The notes below the pieces were generated by a model, which was not told the origin of the DNA, ran no database searches, and saw only the letters and a list, made by a program, of their open reading frames with translations. A DNA stretch of 64,000 nt from Streptomyces decoyicus. GTDB taxonomy: Bacteria > Actinomycetota > Actinomycetes > Streptomycetales > Streptomycetaceae. A program made the translations under genes and the position numbers. Location: positions 4,836,001 to 4,900,000 of the forward strand of contig NZ_CP082301.1 in NCBI RefSeq assembly GCF_019880305.1. The letters are read 5' to 3'. This document shows, piece after piece, positions 1-8,017 of this stretch (the first letter of the stretch is position 1; the number at the start of each line of letters is the position of its first letter).

Positions 1-253
1 CCAGTGGAACGCCGGGGCGCATCCGAAGCGGGACGAGCTGCTCCCGGGTGACCTGGTGTTCTTCGCCTACAACTTGAAGGACCCGCGGTCGATCCACCAT
101 GTGGGGATCTATGTGGGTGGCGGATACATGATCAATGCGCCGTACACCGGGGCCGTGATCCGGTTCGACAAGATCGACTCGCCGGACTACATCGGTGCCA
201 CGCGCGTCACGTCCGATGGCGCAAAAGCGCTGCCCGGTACGAACGCTGCGTGA
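1..253 (+). CDS. NlpC/P60 cell-wall peptidase, C-terminal part (5' end outside window)
   Basis: The frame is open from base 2 and ends at a TGA at 251-253. The roughly 83 residues visible match the end of an NlpC/P60 catalytic domain: a GDLVFF strand, then HHVGIYVGGG containing the catalytic-type His, and INAPYTG where the third polar residue is usually found. The catalytic Cys lies before the window. Such enzymes are exported and hydrolyse peptidoglycan peptide stems. The protein stops about 20 residues after the domain, as in Streptomyces proteins with a C-terminal catalytic domain. A second NlpC/P60 gene lies at 11727-12929. Confidence 0.85.
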   Translation, partial: QWNAGAHPKRDELLPGDLVFFAYNLKDPRSIHHVGIYVGGGYMINAPYTGAVIRFDKIDSPDYIGATRVTSDGAKALPGTNAA

Positions 254-458
254 ACATAGGGCCCTGAACTGCGGTGATGAGTCAAGCTTCGATAACGTCC
301 TGGTGATCATCCGGTGGAGAGTGGAACGCCGAGGCCGCGCATCGCGTTTCCTTGGCGTGGGGACGTAGCAGAGCTCGACGCAGCACACGCTCGACGACCA
401 CGGGGGCAGGCAGCACACGACGGCGCTTGCGCGCGCGAAAGATAAGGGGCCGCGGCAG

Positions 459-1187
459 ATGGCTGGACTCGCACTCGAGGGGCCGAACCCCGACGTCGAC
501 GTGCTCGACGGCATCAACGGCCTCGCGAAGGACGCCCCGCACTGGGTCAACAAGGCCATGGAGTACATCGGCGAGTACGGCATCATCGCCGGCCTCGCGG
601 TGCTGTGTCTGATCGCCTGGTGGGCCGCGCGCCGCAGGCCGGACGCGCCCTCCGTCGTCGCGGGCCTGGTCTGGGCGCCGCTGGCCGCGGGCATCGCCTT
701 GCTGGCCAACATCCCGATCCGCGGGTTCGTCGAGCGGCCGCGGCCGTTCAAGGACCATGCCGGGCTGGAAGTGCTGATCCCCGGCAAGAGCGACTTCTCG
801 TTCGTGAGCGACCACGCGACGCTCACCATGGCGGTCGGCGTCGGCCTGTTCCTCGCCCACCGCAAGTACGGCCTGATCGGGATCGCGCTGGCGCTCGCGG
901 AGGGCTTCTGCCGCGTCTACATGGGCGTGCACTACCCGACCGACGTGATCGGCGGGTTCGCCCTGGGCACCGCCGTCGCGCTGCTGCTCGCACCGCTCGC
1001 GCAGGCGCTGCTCGTGCCGCTGACGACGGCGATCGGCCGCTCGAAGCTGGGCCGGCTGGTGCAGGCGCGGGGCGTCGAGGCGGCGGGCGCGGGCGGTTCC
1101 GCGGGGCAGGACGCCGAGGGCGGCCGGGTGGTGGCCACGGGATCGGGGATGCCGCGGGGGCACAAGGACAAGGATCTGGCGGCCTGA
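459..1187 (+). CDS. PAP2-family membrane phosphatase (undecaprenyl-diphosphatase-like)
   Basis: 242 residues with several hydrophobic segments. The three PAP2 signature blocks are recognisable: a first block around VERPRP near residue 95, SDHAT near residue 115, and CRVYMGVHYPTD near residue 155, which supplies the Arg and His of the active site. Family members remove a phosphate from membrane lipid diphosphates; a role in recycling undecaprenyl carrier is inferred. The tail after residue 190 is Gly/Ala-rich and probably disordered. The ATG at 459 was chosen because the protein begins directly before a short amphipathic stretch and the first membrane segment. It is convergent with the FAD oxidase and shares a strong hairpin with it. 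Confidence 0.85.
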   Translation: MAGLALEGPNPDVDVLDGINGLAKDAPHWVNKAMEYIGEYGIIAGLAVLCLIAWWAARRRPDAPSVVAGLVWAPLAAGIALLANIPIRGFVERPRPFKDHAGLEVLIPGKSDFSFVSDHATLTMAVGVGLFLAHRKYGLIGIALALAEGFCRVYMGVHYPTDVIGGFALGTAVALLLAPLAQALLVPLTTAIGRSKLGRLVQARGVEAAGAGGSAGQDAEGGRVVATGSGMPRGHKDKDLAA

Positions 1188-1250
1188 GGCGCGGCCGGCC
1201 GGCTGGACGAACCGGCGCGGCAGCTCCCGGGACTGACGACCTGGCGGATG

Positions 1251-1288
1251 CGGACGGCCCGGACCCCATGCGGGGGCCGGGCCGTCCG
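1251..1288. terminator. Bidirectional terminator-like hairpin
   Basis: Arms of 17 bp (1251-1267 and 1272-1288) with one mismatch and a 4-nt loop, GC-rich and without a T tract, as usual for Streptomyces. It sits 63 bp after the PAP2 stop and 15 bp after the stop of the convergent FAD oxidase. Confidence 0.8.
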
Positions 1289-1302
1289 TGTGTCCGCGGG
1301 TC

Positions 1303-2922
1303 TCAGAGCGCCTGCGGGAAGGTGCTGAACAGCCGCTGCGGGTCGTAGGTCCGCTTGACCTGGGCGAGACGGGTTGCGGCGGCGCCGTAGTAGGCGGACT
1401 TCCAGTCGGTGAGGCCGGGGTCGGTGTAGTTCTGGTAGGCGGCGCCCGAGGAGTGGCGGCGCATCGCGTCATGGAAGGAATTCAGCCACGCTGTGCGCGT
1501 GCCGGGCGAGCCGTTCGCCGGCCAGGACGTCAGGTACTGGGCGAGGAACTTCGAGCCGCGGTGGACGAAGGCGGTGTCCGTGCGCCCGACGCGGTTGATC
1601 GCGCCGCCCAGCGCCGTCAGCGCCACGTTCCCGTTGACGCCCTTGCGGCCGCACGCCTCGATCTGGTCCATCAGGGTGCGGATACCGGCCGTGGACAGCG
1701 AGCGGTCGAAGAAGTGCGAGCGGGCGGCGTAGGTCTCGCGGCCCAGCTTTCCGGCGCCGGTCTGGCCGGGCAGCGAACCCGGCATATGGCACTGCGCGGT
1801 GGACTTGGAGGAGCAGCCCGCGTAGGACTCCATCGCGTCCAGGTAGCCGGTCGGCGTGAGGTGGACGCTCTTGGCGGGGCCGGGGCCCCCCGCCTGGTCG
1901 GCGAGCTTGTCGATGGCGTTCTGGAGTTCGCGGTAGCTGCCCAGGGAGAAGGCCGCGATGGAGACGGACGGGGTGTTGCCGGGGCGGGCGTCGAGATGGC
2001 AGGCGGACCATATCTCGTCGGCCTGCACCGGCCCCCACTTCTGCCAGGACGCCACGACCTTCGCCGCCTTGGCCCACGGCCAGGTCATGTACGCCATCAC
2101 CGCGCGCGGCGCCGGATGGGTACGGAAGCGGAGTTCGGTGACCACACCGAAGTTGCCGTTGCCGGCCCCGCGCAGTGCCCAGAAGAGGTCGGAGTGCTGC
2201 TTCTTGTCGCAGTCGACGGTCTTGCCGTCGGCCGTGACGAGGGTGGCGCCGACGAGGCTGTCGCAGGTCAGCCCGTACGCGCGGGAGACCACGCCATGGC
2301 CGCCGCCGAGGGTGAGGCCGGATATGCCGACGGTGGGGCAGGAGCCCCCGGGTATCGTCACGCCGTGCGCCCCGAGGCCCTCGTAGACGTCGATGAGCTT
2401 GGCGCCGGCGCCGATGCGGGTGATGCCGCCGGAGGGCGCGCCGACCTTGGAGAGGGCGGAGACGTCGACGATGAGCTTGCCGTTGCCGCTGGACCAGCCC
2501 GCGTAGGAGTGGCCGCCGCTGCGGATGGCGACCGGGGTGTCGTACCGCCGGGCGAAGGCGAGGCATTCGGCGATGTCCGCCGGATGCTTCACATAGGCGA
2601 TGGCCGACGGCTTCAGCGTGTCGTAGCGGGTGTTGTAGAGGCGTCGGGCGGTCGCGTAGGCGGCGTCGGAGGCCCGCACCAGCTTGCCGTCGAGGCTCTT
2701 GCCCAGCGCGGTCCAGGAGGACTGCGAGGCCCGGCCCTTGGCGGCGCCCCCGGCAGCGGCCGCCGCATTGGTCTGTGCCGCGCCGGCGCCGGCCGCGGCC
2801 TCCGTGGCGGTGCCGGAGGACGCCGCACCCGCCTTGCCGGTCTTGTTGTCGCAGCCGGTGGCCAAGGCGACCGAGGCCGCCGCCAGTCCGCCGCCCGCCT
2901 GCAGGAGTGTGCGCCGCTTCAC
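1303..2922 (-). CDS. Secreted FAD-linked oxidase of the berberine-bridge type
   Basis: 539 residues. The N-terminus has a twin-Arg-like motif (KRRTLLQAGGG) followed by a hydrophobic stretch and a lipobox-like LATGC, so export by Tat and possibly lipid anchoring is likely. An FAD_binding_4 domain spans about residues 105-250, with IRSGGHSY (His for 8-alpha-histidyl FAD) and GGSCPTVGISG, where the Cys is at the place used for the second covalent bond in bicovalent enzymes. The C-terminus has the BBE block with NYTDPGL, YYG and YDPQRLF. The substrate is unknown; relatives oxidise sugars, alkaloids and polyketides. It stands alone with no obvious pathway neighbours. Confidence 0.88.
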   Translation of the reverse strand: MKRRTLLQAGGGLAAASVALATGCDNKTGKAGAASSGTATEAAAGAGAAQTNAAAAAGGAAKGRASQSSWTALGKSLDGKLVRASDAAYATARRLYNTRYDTLKPSAIAYVKHPADIAECLAFARRYDTPVAIRSGGHSYAGWSSGNGKLIVDVSALSKVGAPSGGITRIGAGAKLIDVYEGLGAHGVTIPGGSCPTVGISGLTLGGGHGVVSRAYGLTCDSLVGATLVTADGKTVDCDKKQHSDLFWALRGAGNGNFGVVTELRFRTHPAPRAVMAYMTWPWAKAAKVVASWQKWGPVQADEIWSACHLDARPGNTPSVSIAAFSLGSYRELQNAIDKLADQAGGPGPAKSVHLTPTGYLDAMESYAGCSSKSTAQCHMPGSLPGQTGAGKLGRETYAARSHFFDRSLSTAGIRTLMDQIEACGRKGVNGNVALTALGGAINRVGRTDTAFVHRGSKFLAQYLTSWPANGSPGTRTAWLNSFHDAMRRHSSGAAYQNYTDPGLTDWKSAYYGAAATRLAQVKRTYDPQRLFSTFPQAL

Positions 2923-3176
2923 TGGGATGAATCCCCCTCGATGTTTTTTTACGGTCCTGCCCCGCCTGCCGGTGGCCCGGCCGCCGGTCGCGGGGCACGT
3001 GCCGGGAACGCCGCACCGGGCGGGTGCGGCGGCGCGCTGCCCGCACGTTCCGCTGTGCCCGGTATTGCTCCACGCTGTCCGGTGCCGTCCGTGAAGTCCG
3101 TTACCGGCGCGGTGCGCTTGCTTCCCTCACTAGCCAGATGCGGTACGGGCGTGGGGGGTTCCCGGAACGGACTTCG

Positions 3177-3368
3177 TCATTCCAGGGGGCGGCCGGACTT
3201 GCTGCCCGTATCCGGGCCGGTCTCGGCATCGGCCAGATGGCGCTCCGCGTCCGTACGCGCCTGTGAGCGGGCCCGGCGGGCCGGTCCCCGCCAGCCGCAG
3301 GTGCAGCGGGCCGTGCAGAAGGAACCGCTTTCGACGGTGGAGGTCGCGTGGAGGACTCGGTCGGGCAC
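3177..3368 (-). CDS. Small conserved CTCGWRGP-type protein
   Basis: 63 residues read from GTG at 3368. The core SGSFCTARCTCGWRGPARRA followed by a charged helix ending in DAERHLAD resembles small Streptomyces proteins I recall with the same Cys-Cys-Gly-Trp pattern. A TAGCGT hexamer ends six bases before the GTG, which would make the mRNA leaderless. The three Cys residues suggest a metal site or disulfide, which is inference. It sits alone in the 620-bp gap between the FAD oxidase and the lipoprotein gene; the rest of that gap shows no other gene. Confidence 0.55.
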   Translation of the reverse strand: MPDRVLHATSTVESGSFCTARCTCGWRGPARRARSQARTDAERHLADAETGPDTGSKSGRPLE

Positions 3369-3541
3369 CCCGTCACGCTACGCGTCCCAGGTGCCCGTGC
3401 GTGACGAGCCCCGTTAACGGTCGTTGAACCGAGCGGTCGACGGAACGTCAGGTGCGGCGCCGGCGGAACGCCCGACCCTCCCGAGCGGACCGGCCGGCCC
3501 AGGCCGTTCCCGAAGACAGCGGCCGAGGGGGCTCGTACGCG

Positions 3542-4405
3542 ATGGTGGTGCAGGACAGGCGAGGCGGCGGCGCGGCCGCCGTGGCCGTGGCGTGCGGAAC
3601 GGGTCTGGCGGTCGGGCTGCTGACGACGGGCTGTTCCCCGGACGGCGCCGCGGCCGACGACCAGGAGCCGTCCGTCCGGGCCGCCGCTGCCGCCGCGGAG
3701 GTCCGCAACAGCGCCGCCGCCCTGCTGCGGGCCGGCTCCGCCAGGGTCCTCACCTCCATGGAGACGGTGAGCGGCGGCACCCGCGTCGCCATCCGCGGCA
3801 GGGGCGGCTACGACTTCGCCACGAGCACCGGCCGGCTGCGGGTCGTCCTGCCCGACCCGGCGGGCCGGCCCAGCGGCGGCCATCAGCCGATCACGGAAAT
3901 CCTCGCGCCCGGTGCGCTGTTCATGAAGAACCGCGGGGCGGGGGTGCCCGCCGACAAGTGGGTGCGGGTGGACACCGCTTCACTGAGCGACGGGAATCTG
4001 GTCACCGGCGGTGCGACCGATCCGCTGGCCGCCGCCGAACTGCTGCGCGGCGCACGGGAGGTGACCTATCAGGGCGAGGAGCGGCTGGACGGCGTCATGG
4101 TGCGGCACTACCGCGGGACGACGGACATCGGGACGGCCGCCGGGGCGGCGTCGCCGCGTACGCGGCCCGCGCTGGTCGCCGCGGAGCAGGGGTTCACCAC
4201 CGACGCGGTGCCCTTCGACGCGTATCTGGACGAGGACGGGCGGCTGCGCAAGGTGCGCCAGTGGTTCCGCTTCGCCAACGGTGCGCCGGAGGGGGCATCG
4301 GTGACCTCCACCACGGAACTGTCCGATTTCGGGACGAAGGTAGCGGTGCAGCTGCCGGACGAGCACGACATCTATGCGGGGAAGATCGCTTCGCCCGCGC
4401 AGTAG
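3542..4405 (+). CDS. Putative secreted lipoprotein
   Basis: 287 residues from ATG 3542, chosen because a typical lipoprotein signal then follows directly (RRGGG, a hydrophobic core and the lipobox LLTTGC) and a GAGGGGG motif lies upstream. The frame is open further 5' to about 3452 but that extension is Arg-rich and would bury the signal. The mature part has repeated beta-strand-like segments (LTSMETVSGGTR, VTYQGEERLDGVMVRHYRGT, PFDAYLDEDGRLRKV), like LppX/LprG-type lipid-binding lipoproteins of actinobacteria. Family assignment is tentative and no enzyme motif is visible. Confidence 0.72.
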   Translation: MVVQDRRGGGAAAVAVACGTGLAVGLLTTGCSPDGAAADDQEPSVRAAAAAAEVRNSAAALLRAGSARVLTSMETVSGGTRVAIRGRGGYDFATSTGRLRVVLPDPAGRPSGGHQPITEILAPGALFMKNRGAGVPADKWVRVDTASLSDGNLVTGGATDPLAAAELLRGAREVTYQGEERLDGVMVRHYRGTTDIGTAAGAASPRTRPALVAAEQGFTTDAVPFDAYLDEDGRLRKVRQWFRFANGAPEGASVTSTTELSDFGTKVAVQLPDEHDIYAGKIASPAQ

Positions 4406-4560
4406 GGCCGGACGCCGCGGGGCGGCCGGGCACGTGACCGGGGCGCGTGCCGGATGGCGGAAATGGTCCATCCGTGCCATGCGCGGAGCGTGCGCCCGTC
4501 TTTACGCTGGCGGTAACCACCCAAGGCGTGGGAAGGCGCTCGAAGGAGGAGGTGTTGTAC

Positions 4561-4770
4561 GTGGCCGGACACCGCCCTACGACGGTTCAGGACTACGTAG
4601 CCCTCGTCGAGATCGACCTGACTGGTGAGTTGATGATCGCGGCCGCGGCCGCGAGCGAGGATCGGCTCAGCCCGGACCGTATCGACGAGGTGCTGGAGGT
4701 CGAGGGGCAGGGCGGCGGCGCGGACCGGATGCCCCCGCGGCCTGGAGCCGCGTGCCGCGCCCCCGGCTAG
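4561..4770 (+). CDS. Small conserved hypothetical protein
   Basis: About 69 residues from GTG 4561, placed about 8 bases after a strong AAGGAGGAGG ribosome site; GTG 4552 and TTG 4555 are in frame but overlap or crowd that site. The sequence has a conserved-looking core, TTVQDYVALVEIDLTGELMI, then a helix with LSPDRIDEVLEV, and a divergent Gly/Pro-rich tail. No known domain is recognised. The next gene, csoR, is convergent and begins its 3' end 25 bp later. A soluble cytosolic protein is likely since no membrane segment or signal is present. Confidence 0.6.
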   Translation: MAGHRPTTVQDYVALVEIDLTGELMIAAAAASEDRLSPDRIDEVLEVEGQGGGADRMPPRPGAACRAPG

Positions 4771-4795
4771 TGCGGGGTGCGGCGGGCCGGCCGGT

Positions 4796-5212
4796 TCAGG
4801 TGCGCAGCATCCGCTCGATGGCCTTGGTGGCCTCCTGGACCTTGGCGTCGATGGCCTCGGGTCCCTTGACGGCGGCGTCGGCGACGCAGTGCCGCAGGTG
4901 CTCCTCCAGGAGCTGGAGGCCGAAGGACTGGAGGCCCTTCGTACTGGCCGAGACCTGCGTGAGTATGTCGATGCAGTAGACATCCTCTTCGAGCATCCGC
5001 TGGAGCCCGCGGATCTGCCCCTCGATCCGGCGCAGTCGCTTGATGTGTGCGTCCTTCTGCTTTGCGTAGCCGTGTGTACCGGATGTCGGCGATGTCTCTG
5101 CGTTATCGGTCACGGTTTGGGCTTCGCCTCGGGGGTCGGTGTCCGGCTGCTGGGGGTGGCGGGCCGCGGCGGCTGCGGCACTGCCGTTGGTGTCGGCGTC
5201 CGTGGGCGTCAT
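4796..5212 (-). CDS. csoR: CsoR-family copper-sensing repressor
   Basis: 138 residues counted from ATG 5212, which has a GGGAGA motif just upstream; an in-frame ATG at 5230 would add six residues without a ribosome site. After a disordered 45-residue N-terminus comes the all-helical CsoR core: KRLRRIEGQIRGLQRM, then Cys80, His105 and Cys109. This spacing (25 and 4) matches the Cu(I) ligands C36-H61-C65 of mycobacterial CsoR, supporting copper sensing rather than the Ni/Co RcnR branch. It should repress DNA binding targets and dissociate on Cu(I). A palindromic operator sits 30 bp upstream, so autoregulation is likely. No copper exporter lies nearby. Confidence 0.9.
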   Translation of the reverse strand: MTPTDADTNGSAAAAAARHPQQPDTDPRGEAQTVTDNAETSPTSGTHGYAKQKDAHIKRLRRIEGQIRGLQRMLEEDVYCIDILTQVSASTKGLQSFGLQLLEEHLRHCVADAAVKGPEAIDAKVQEATKAIERMLRT

Positions 5213-5241
5213 GGCCGTCTCCCGTGGCATCTAGGCGATCT

Positions 5242-5262
5242 ATATACCCCTGGTGGGTATAT
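5242..5262. promoter_or_regulatory. CsoR operator, perfect palindrome
   Basis: Perfect 8-bp arms ATATACCC and GGGTATAT separated by five bases. This matches the TACCCC/GGGGTA type of CsoR operator with A/T-rich flanks. It lies between csoR (minus) and the DUF47-pit unit (plus) and 30 bp from the csoR start. Confidence 0.85.
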
Positions 5263-5406
5263 GGTACCGAACTTTGCGGGCACCTGTGGTACCCCGTGCA
5301 GAGCATGCTGCACGATGGGCGACACTGAAGGAATGCCGGTTAGCTGTGGCTGGATGATGCGCCTAGCATCAACTCGACCGAATCCGATGCACCCCGAGGA
5401 TTTCAC

Positions 5407-6027
5407 GTGCGCTTTCGTCTGACCCCCAGGGAGACGAGCTTCTACGACATGTTCGCCGCCTCCGCGGACAACATCGTCACGGGCTCCAAGCTCCTGATGG
5501 AACTGCTCGGGGCGGACGCCTCCGCTCGTGCAGAGATCGCCGAGCGGATGCGGGCGGCGGAGCACGCGGGTGATGACGCGACCCACGCGATCTTCCACCA
5601 GCTGAACTCCTCGTTCATCACGCCGTTCGACCGCGAGGACATCTACAACCTCGCCTCGTCGCTCGACGACATCATGGACTTCATGGAAGAGGCGGTCGAC
5701 CTGGTCGTCCTCTACAAGGTGGAGGAGCTGCCCAAGGGCGTCGACCAGCAGATCGAGGTACTGGCGCGGGCGGCCGAGCTGACCGCCGAGGCCATGCCGC
5801 ATCTGCGGACCATGACCAACCTCACCGAGTACTGGATCGAGGTCAACCGCCTGGAGAACCAGGCCGACCAGATCCACCGCAAGCTGCTCGCGCACCTCTT
5901 CAACGGCAAGTACGACGCCATCGAGGTCCTCAAGCTCAAGCAGATCGTGGACATCCTGGAAGAGGCGGCGGACGCGTTCGAGCATGTCGCCAACACGGTC
6001 GAGACCATCGCGGTCAAGGAGTCCTGA
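5407..6027 (+). CDS. DUF47 / PhoU-like Pit accessory protein
   Basis: 206 residues from GTG 5407. Helical throughout, with the DUF47 features RETSFYDMF at the start, FHQLNSSFITPFDREDIYNLAS around residues 65-85 carrying the acidic metal-binding type motif, and DILEEAADAFEHVANTVETI at the end. DUF47 proteins resemble PhoU and are nearly always paired with Pit permeases, whose activity they are thought to modulate. The stop is nine bases before pit, so the two are one operon. No PHO box is evident in the 140 bp upstream. Confidence 0.9.
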   Translation: MRFRLTPRETSFYDMFAASADNIVTGSKLLMELLGADASARAEIAERMRAAEHAGDDATHAIFHQLNSSFITPFDREDIYNLASSLDDIMDFMEEAVDLVVLYKVEELPKGVDQQIEVLARAAELTAEAMPHLRTMTNLTEYWIEVNRLENQADQIHRKLLAHLFNGKYDAIEVLKLKQIVDILEEAADAFEHVANTVETIAVKES

Positions 6028-6036
6028 GCGCCGCCC

Positions 6037-7035
6037 ATGGACACCTTCGCGCTCGTCGTGACCATTGTGGTCGCGCTCGGTTTCACCTACACCAACGGCT
6101 TCCACGACTCCGCGAACGCCATCGCCACCTCGGTCTCGACGCGGGCACTGACCCCGCGTGCGGCGCTGGCGATGGCGGCCGTGATGAACCTCGCCGGTGC
6201 GTTTCTCGGCAGCGGGGTCGCCAAGACGGTCAGTGAAGGACTGATCGCCACTCCCCAGGGCAACCAGGGGATGGGCATTCTCTTCGCCGCGCTGCTCGGC
6301 GCGGTGGTCTGGAACCTCGTCACCTGGTACTTCGGCCTGCCGTCCTCGTCCTCGCACGCGCTGTTCGGCGGCATGGTCGGTGCGGCACTCGCCGGTGGCA
6401 CCGAGGTCATCTGGGGCGGGGTGATCGAGAAGGTCGTCCTGCCGATGTTCATCTCGCCGGTCATCGGCCTGGTGCTCGGCTATCTGGTGATGGTCGCCAT
6501 CCTCTGGATGTTCCGTAAGTCCAACCCGCACAAGGCCAAGCGCGGCTTCCGCATAGCGCAGACCGTCTCGGCCGCCGGTATGGCGCTCGGCCACGGTCTC
6601 CAGGACGCCCAGAAGACCATGGGTGTCGTGGTGATGGCCCTGGTCATCGCCGACGTCGAGGACGCGAACGACGCCATCCCGATCTGGGTCAAGCTGGCCT
6701 GTGCGCTCACCCTCTCGCTCGGTACGTACGCGGGCGGCTGGCGCATCATGCGCACCCTGGGCCGCCGCATCATCGAGCTGGACCCGCCGCAGGGCTTCGC
6801 CGCGGAGACCACGGCCGCCTCGGTCATGTACACCGCGTCGTTCATGTTCCAGGCGCCGATCTCCACGACCCATGTGATCACCTCCGCGATCATGGGCGTC
6901 GGGTCGACCAAGGGCTCGCGCGCGGTGCGCTGGGGCGTCGCCAAGAACATCGTGATGGGCTGGTTCATCACGATGCCGGCGGCGGCGCTGGTCGCGGCGC
7001 TCGCGTTCTGGCTCATCCGGCTGGCGTTCGGCTGA
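6037..7035 (+). CDS. pit: Low-affinity inorganic phosphate transporter, Pit family
   Basis: 332 residues, about ten predicted membrane segments. The two Pit repeat signatures are present: TNGFHDSANAIATSVSTRAL near residue 20 and APISTTHVITSAIMGVGSTK near residue 275. Pit proteins import metal-phosphate complexes using the proton gradient. It is the second gene of the DUF47-pit operon and is followed by a strong hairpin. Its position next to the pst operon gives this region both low- and high-affinity phosphate uptake. Confidence 0.93.
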   Translation: MDTFALVVTIVVALGFTYTNGFHDSANAIATSVSTRALTPRAALAMAAVMNLAGAFLGSGVAKTVSEGLIATPQGNQGMGILFAALLGAVVWNLVTWYFGLPSSSSHALFGGMVGAALAGGTEVIWGGVIEKVVLPMFISPVIGLVLGYLVMVAILWMFRKSNPHKAKRGFRIAQTVSAAGMALGHGLQDAQKTMGVVVMALVIADVEDANDAIPIWVKLACALTLSLGTYAGGWRIMRTLGRRIIELDPPQGFAAETTAASVMYTASFMFQAPISTTHVITSAIMGVGSTKGSRAVRWGVAKNIVMGWFITMPAAALVAALAFWLIRLAFG

Positions 7036-7090
7036 CGGACCCCGGCCCGCGGCCACCGGCCGCGGAGCACAGGCCGCAGAGCACAGGAAT

Positions 7091-7121
7091 GGGCCCGCCC
7101 CCCGGGAAGAGGGGCGGGCCC
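7091..7121. terminator. Terminator hairpin between pit and pstB
   Basis: Perfect 11-bp arms (7091-7101, 7111-7121) with a 9-nt loop. It lies 55 bp after pit and 85 bp after the 3' end of the convergent pst operon. Confidence 0.85.
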
Positions 7122-7205
7122 TTCGTCTTGCGGTGGCACCGCCATGCAGCACCGCAGGACGTGGTGGGAGCGGCCCGGCACAAGCGGCCGGGCCGCGCTC
7201 GCTGC

Positions 7206-7982
7206 TCAGCCGAAGCGGCCGGAGATGTAGTCCTCCGTGGCCTGGACCGAGGGGTTGGAGAAGATCCGCTCGGTCTCGTCGATCTCGACCAGCTTGCCGG
7301 GCTGCCCGACGGCCGCGAGGTTGAAGAAGGCCGTACGGTCCGAGACGCGCGCGGCCTGCTGCATGTTGTGCGTCACGATGACGATCGTGAAGCGCTCCTT
7401 GAGCTCGCCGATCAGGTCCTCGATGGCGAGGGTGGAGATCGGGTCGAGCGCCGAGCACGGTTCGTCCATCAGCAGCACCTGCGGCTCGACCGCTATGGCG
7501 CGGGCGATGCACAGCCGCTGCTGCTGGCCGCCGGAGAGGCCGGAGCCGGGCTTGTTCAGCCGGTCCTTGACCTCGTTCCAGAGGTTGGCGCCCTTGAGGG
7601 ACTTCTCGACGACGTCCTTGAGCTCGCTCTTCTTGTACGAGCCGTTCAGCCGCAGACCGGCCGCGACATTGTCGAAGATCGACATCGTGGGGAACGGGTT
7701 GGGGCGCTGGAAGACCATGCCGACGGTGCGGCGGACGGCGACCGGGTCGACCCCGGAGCCGTAGAGGTTCTCGTCGTCCAGCATCACCTTGCCCTCGACA
7801 CGGCCGCCGGGGGTGACCTCGTGCATACGGTTCAGGGTGCGCAGGAAGGTCGACTTGCCGCAGCCGGACGGGCCGATGAAGGCCGTCACGGAGCGCGGTT
7901 CGACGGTCATCGAGATGTCGTCGATGGCCTTGTGGCTGCCGTAGTACGCGGAGAGGCCGCTGACGTCGATTCGCTTGGCCAT
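7206..7982 (-). CDS. pstB: Phosphate ABC transporter ATPase
   Basis: 258 residues, the usual PstB length, from ATG 7982 (MAKRIDVSGL); the frame extends further but without homology. Walker A GPSGCGKS at residues 37-44, the ABC signature LSGGQQQR near residue 150, and Walker B VLLMDEPCSALDP just after. It powers the PstCA channel. It is the last gene of pstSCAB, 35 bp after pstA. Confidence 0.97.
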   Translation of the reverse strand: MAKRIDVSGLSAYYGSHKAIDDISMTVEPRSVTAFIGPSGCGKSTFLRTLNRMHEVTPGGRVEGKVMLDDENLYGSGVDPVAVRRTVGMVFQRPNPFPTMSIFDNVAAGLRLNGSYKKSELKDVVEKSLKGANLWNEVKDRLNKPGSGLSGGQQQRLCIARAIAVEPQVLLMDEPCSALDPISTLAIEDLIGELKERFTIVIVTHNMQQAARVSDRTAFFNLAAVGQPGKLVEIDETERIFSNPSVQATEDYISGRFG

Positions 7983-8017
7983 GGAAATCACTGCTTCTTT
8001 CGTGTGGACGGCTCGGG

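Noticed and set aside
1288..3417. A long open frame of about 700 codons on the plus strand opposite the FAD oxidase
   Set aside because: It is the antisense shadow of 1303-2922, rich in Arg/Gly/Val with no domain; such frames are common in DNA with very high G+C at third positions. The same holds for 5209-7512, 27178-28317, 28175-29866 and 60389-62353.
5263..5406. PHO box before the DUF47-pit operon
   Set aside because: No pair of GTTCACC-like units in 11-bp phase is present.
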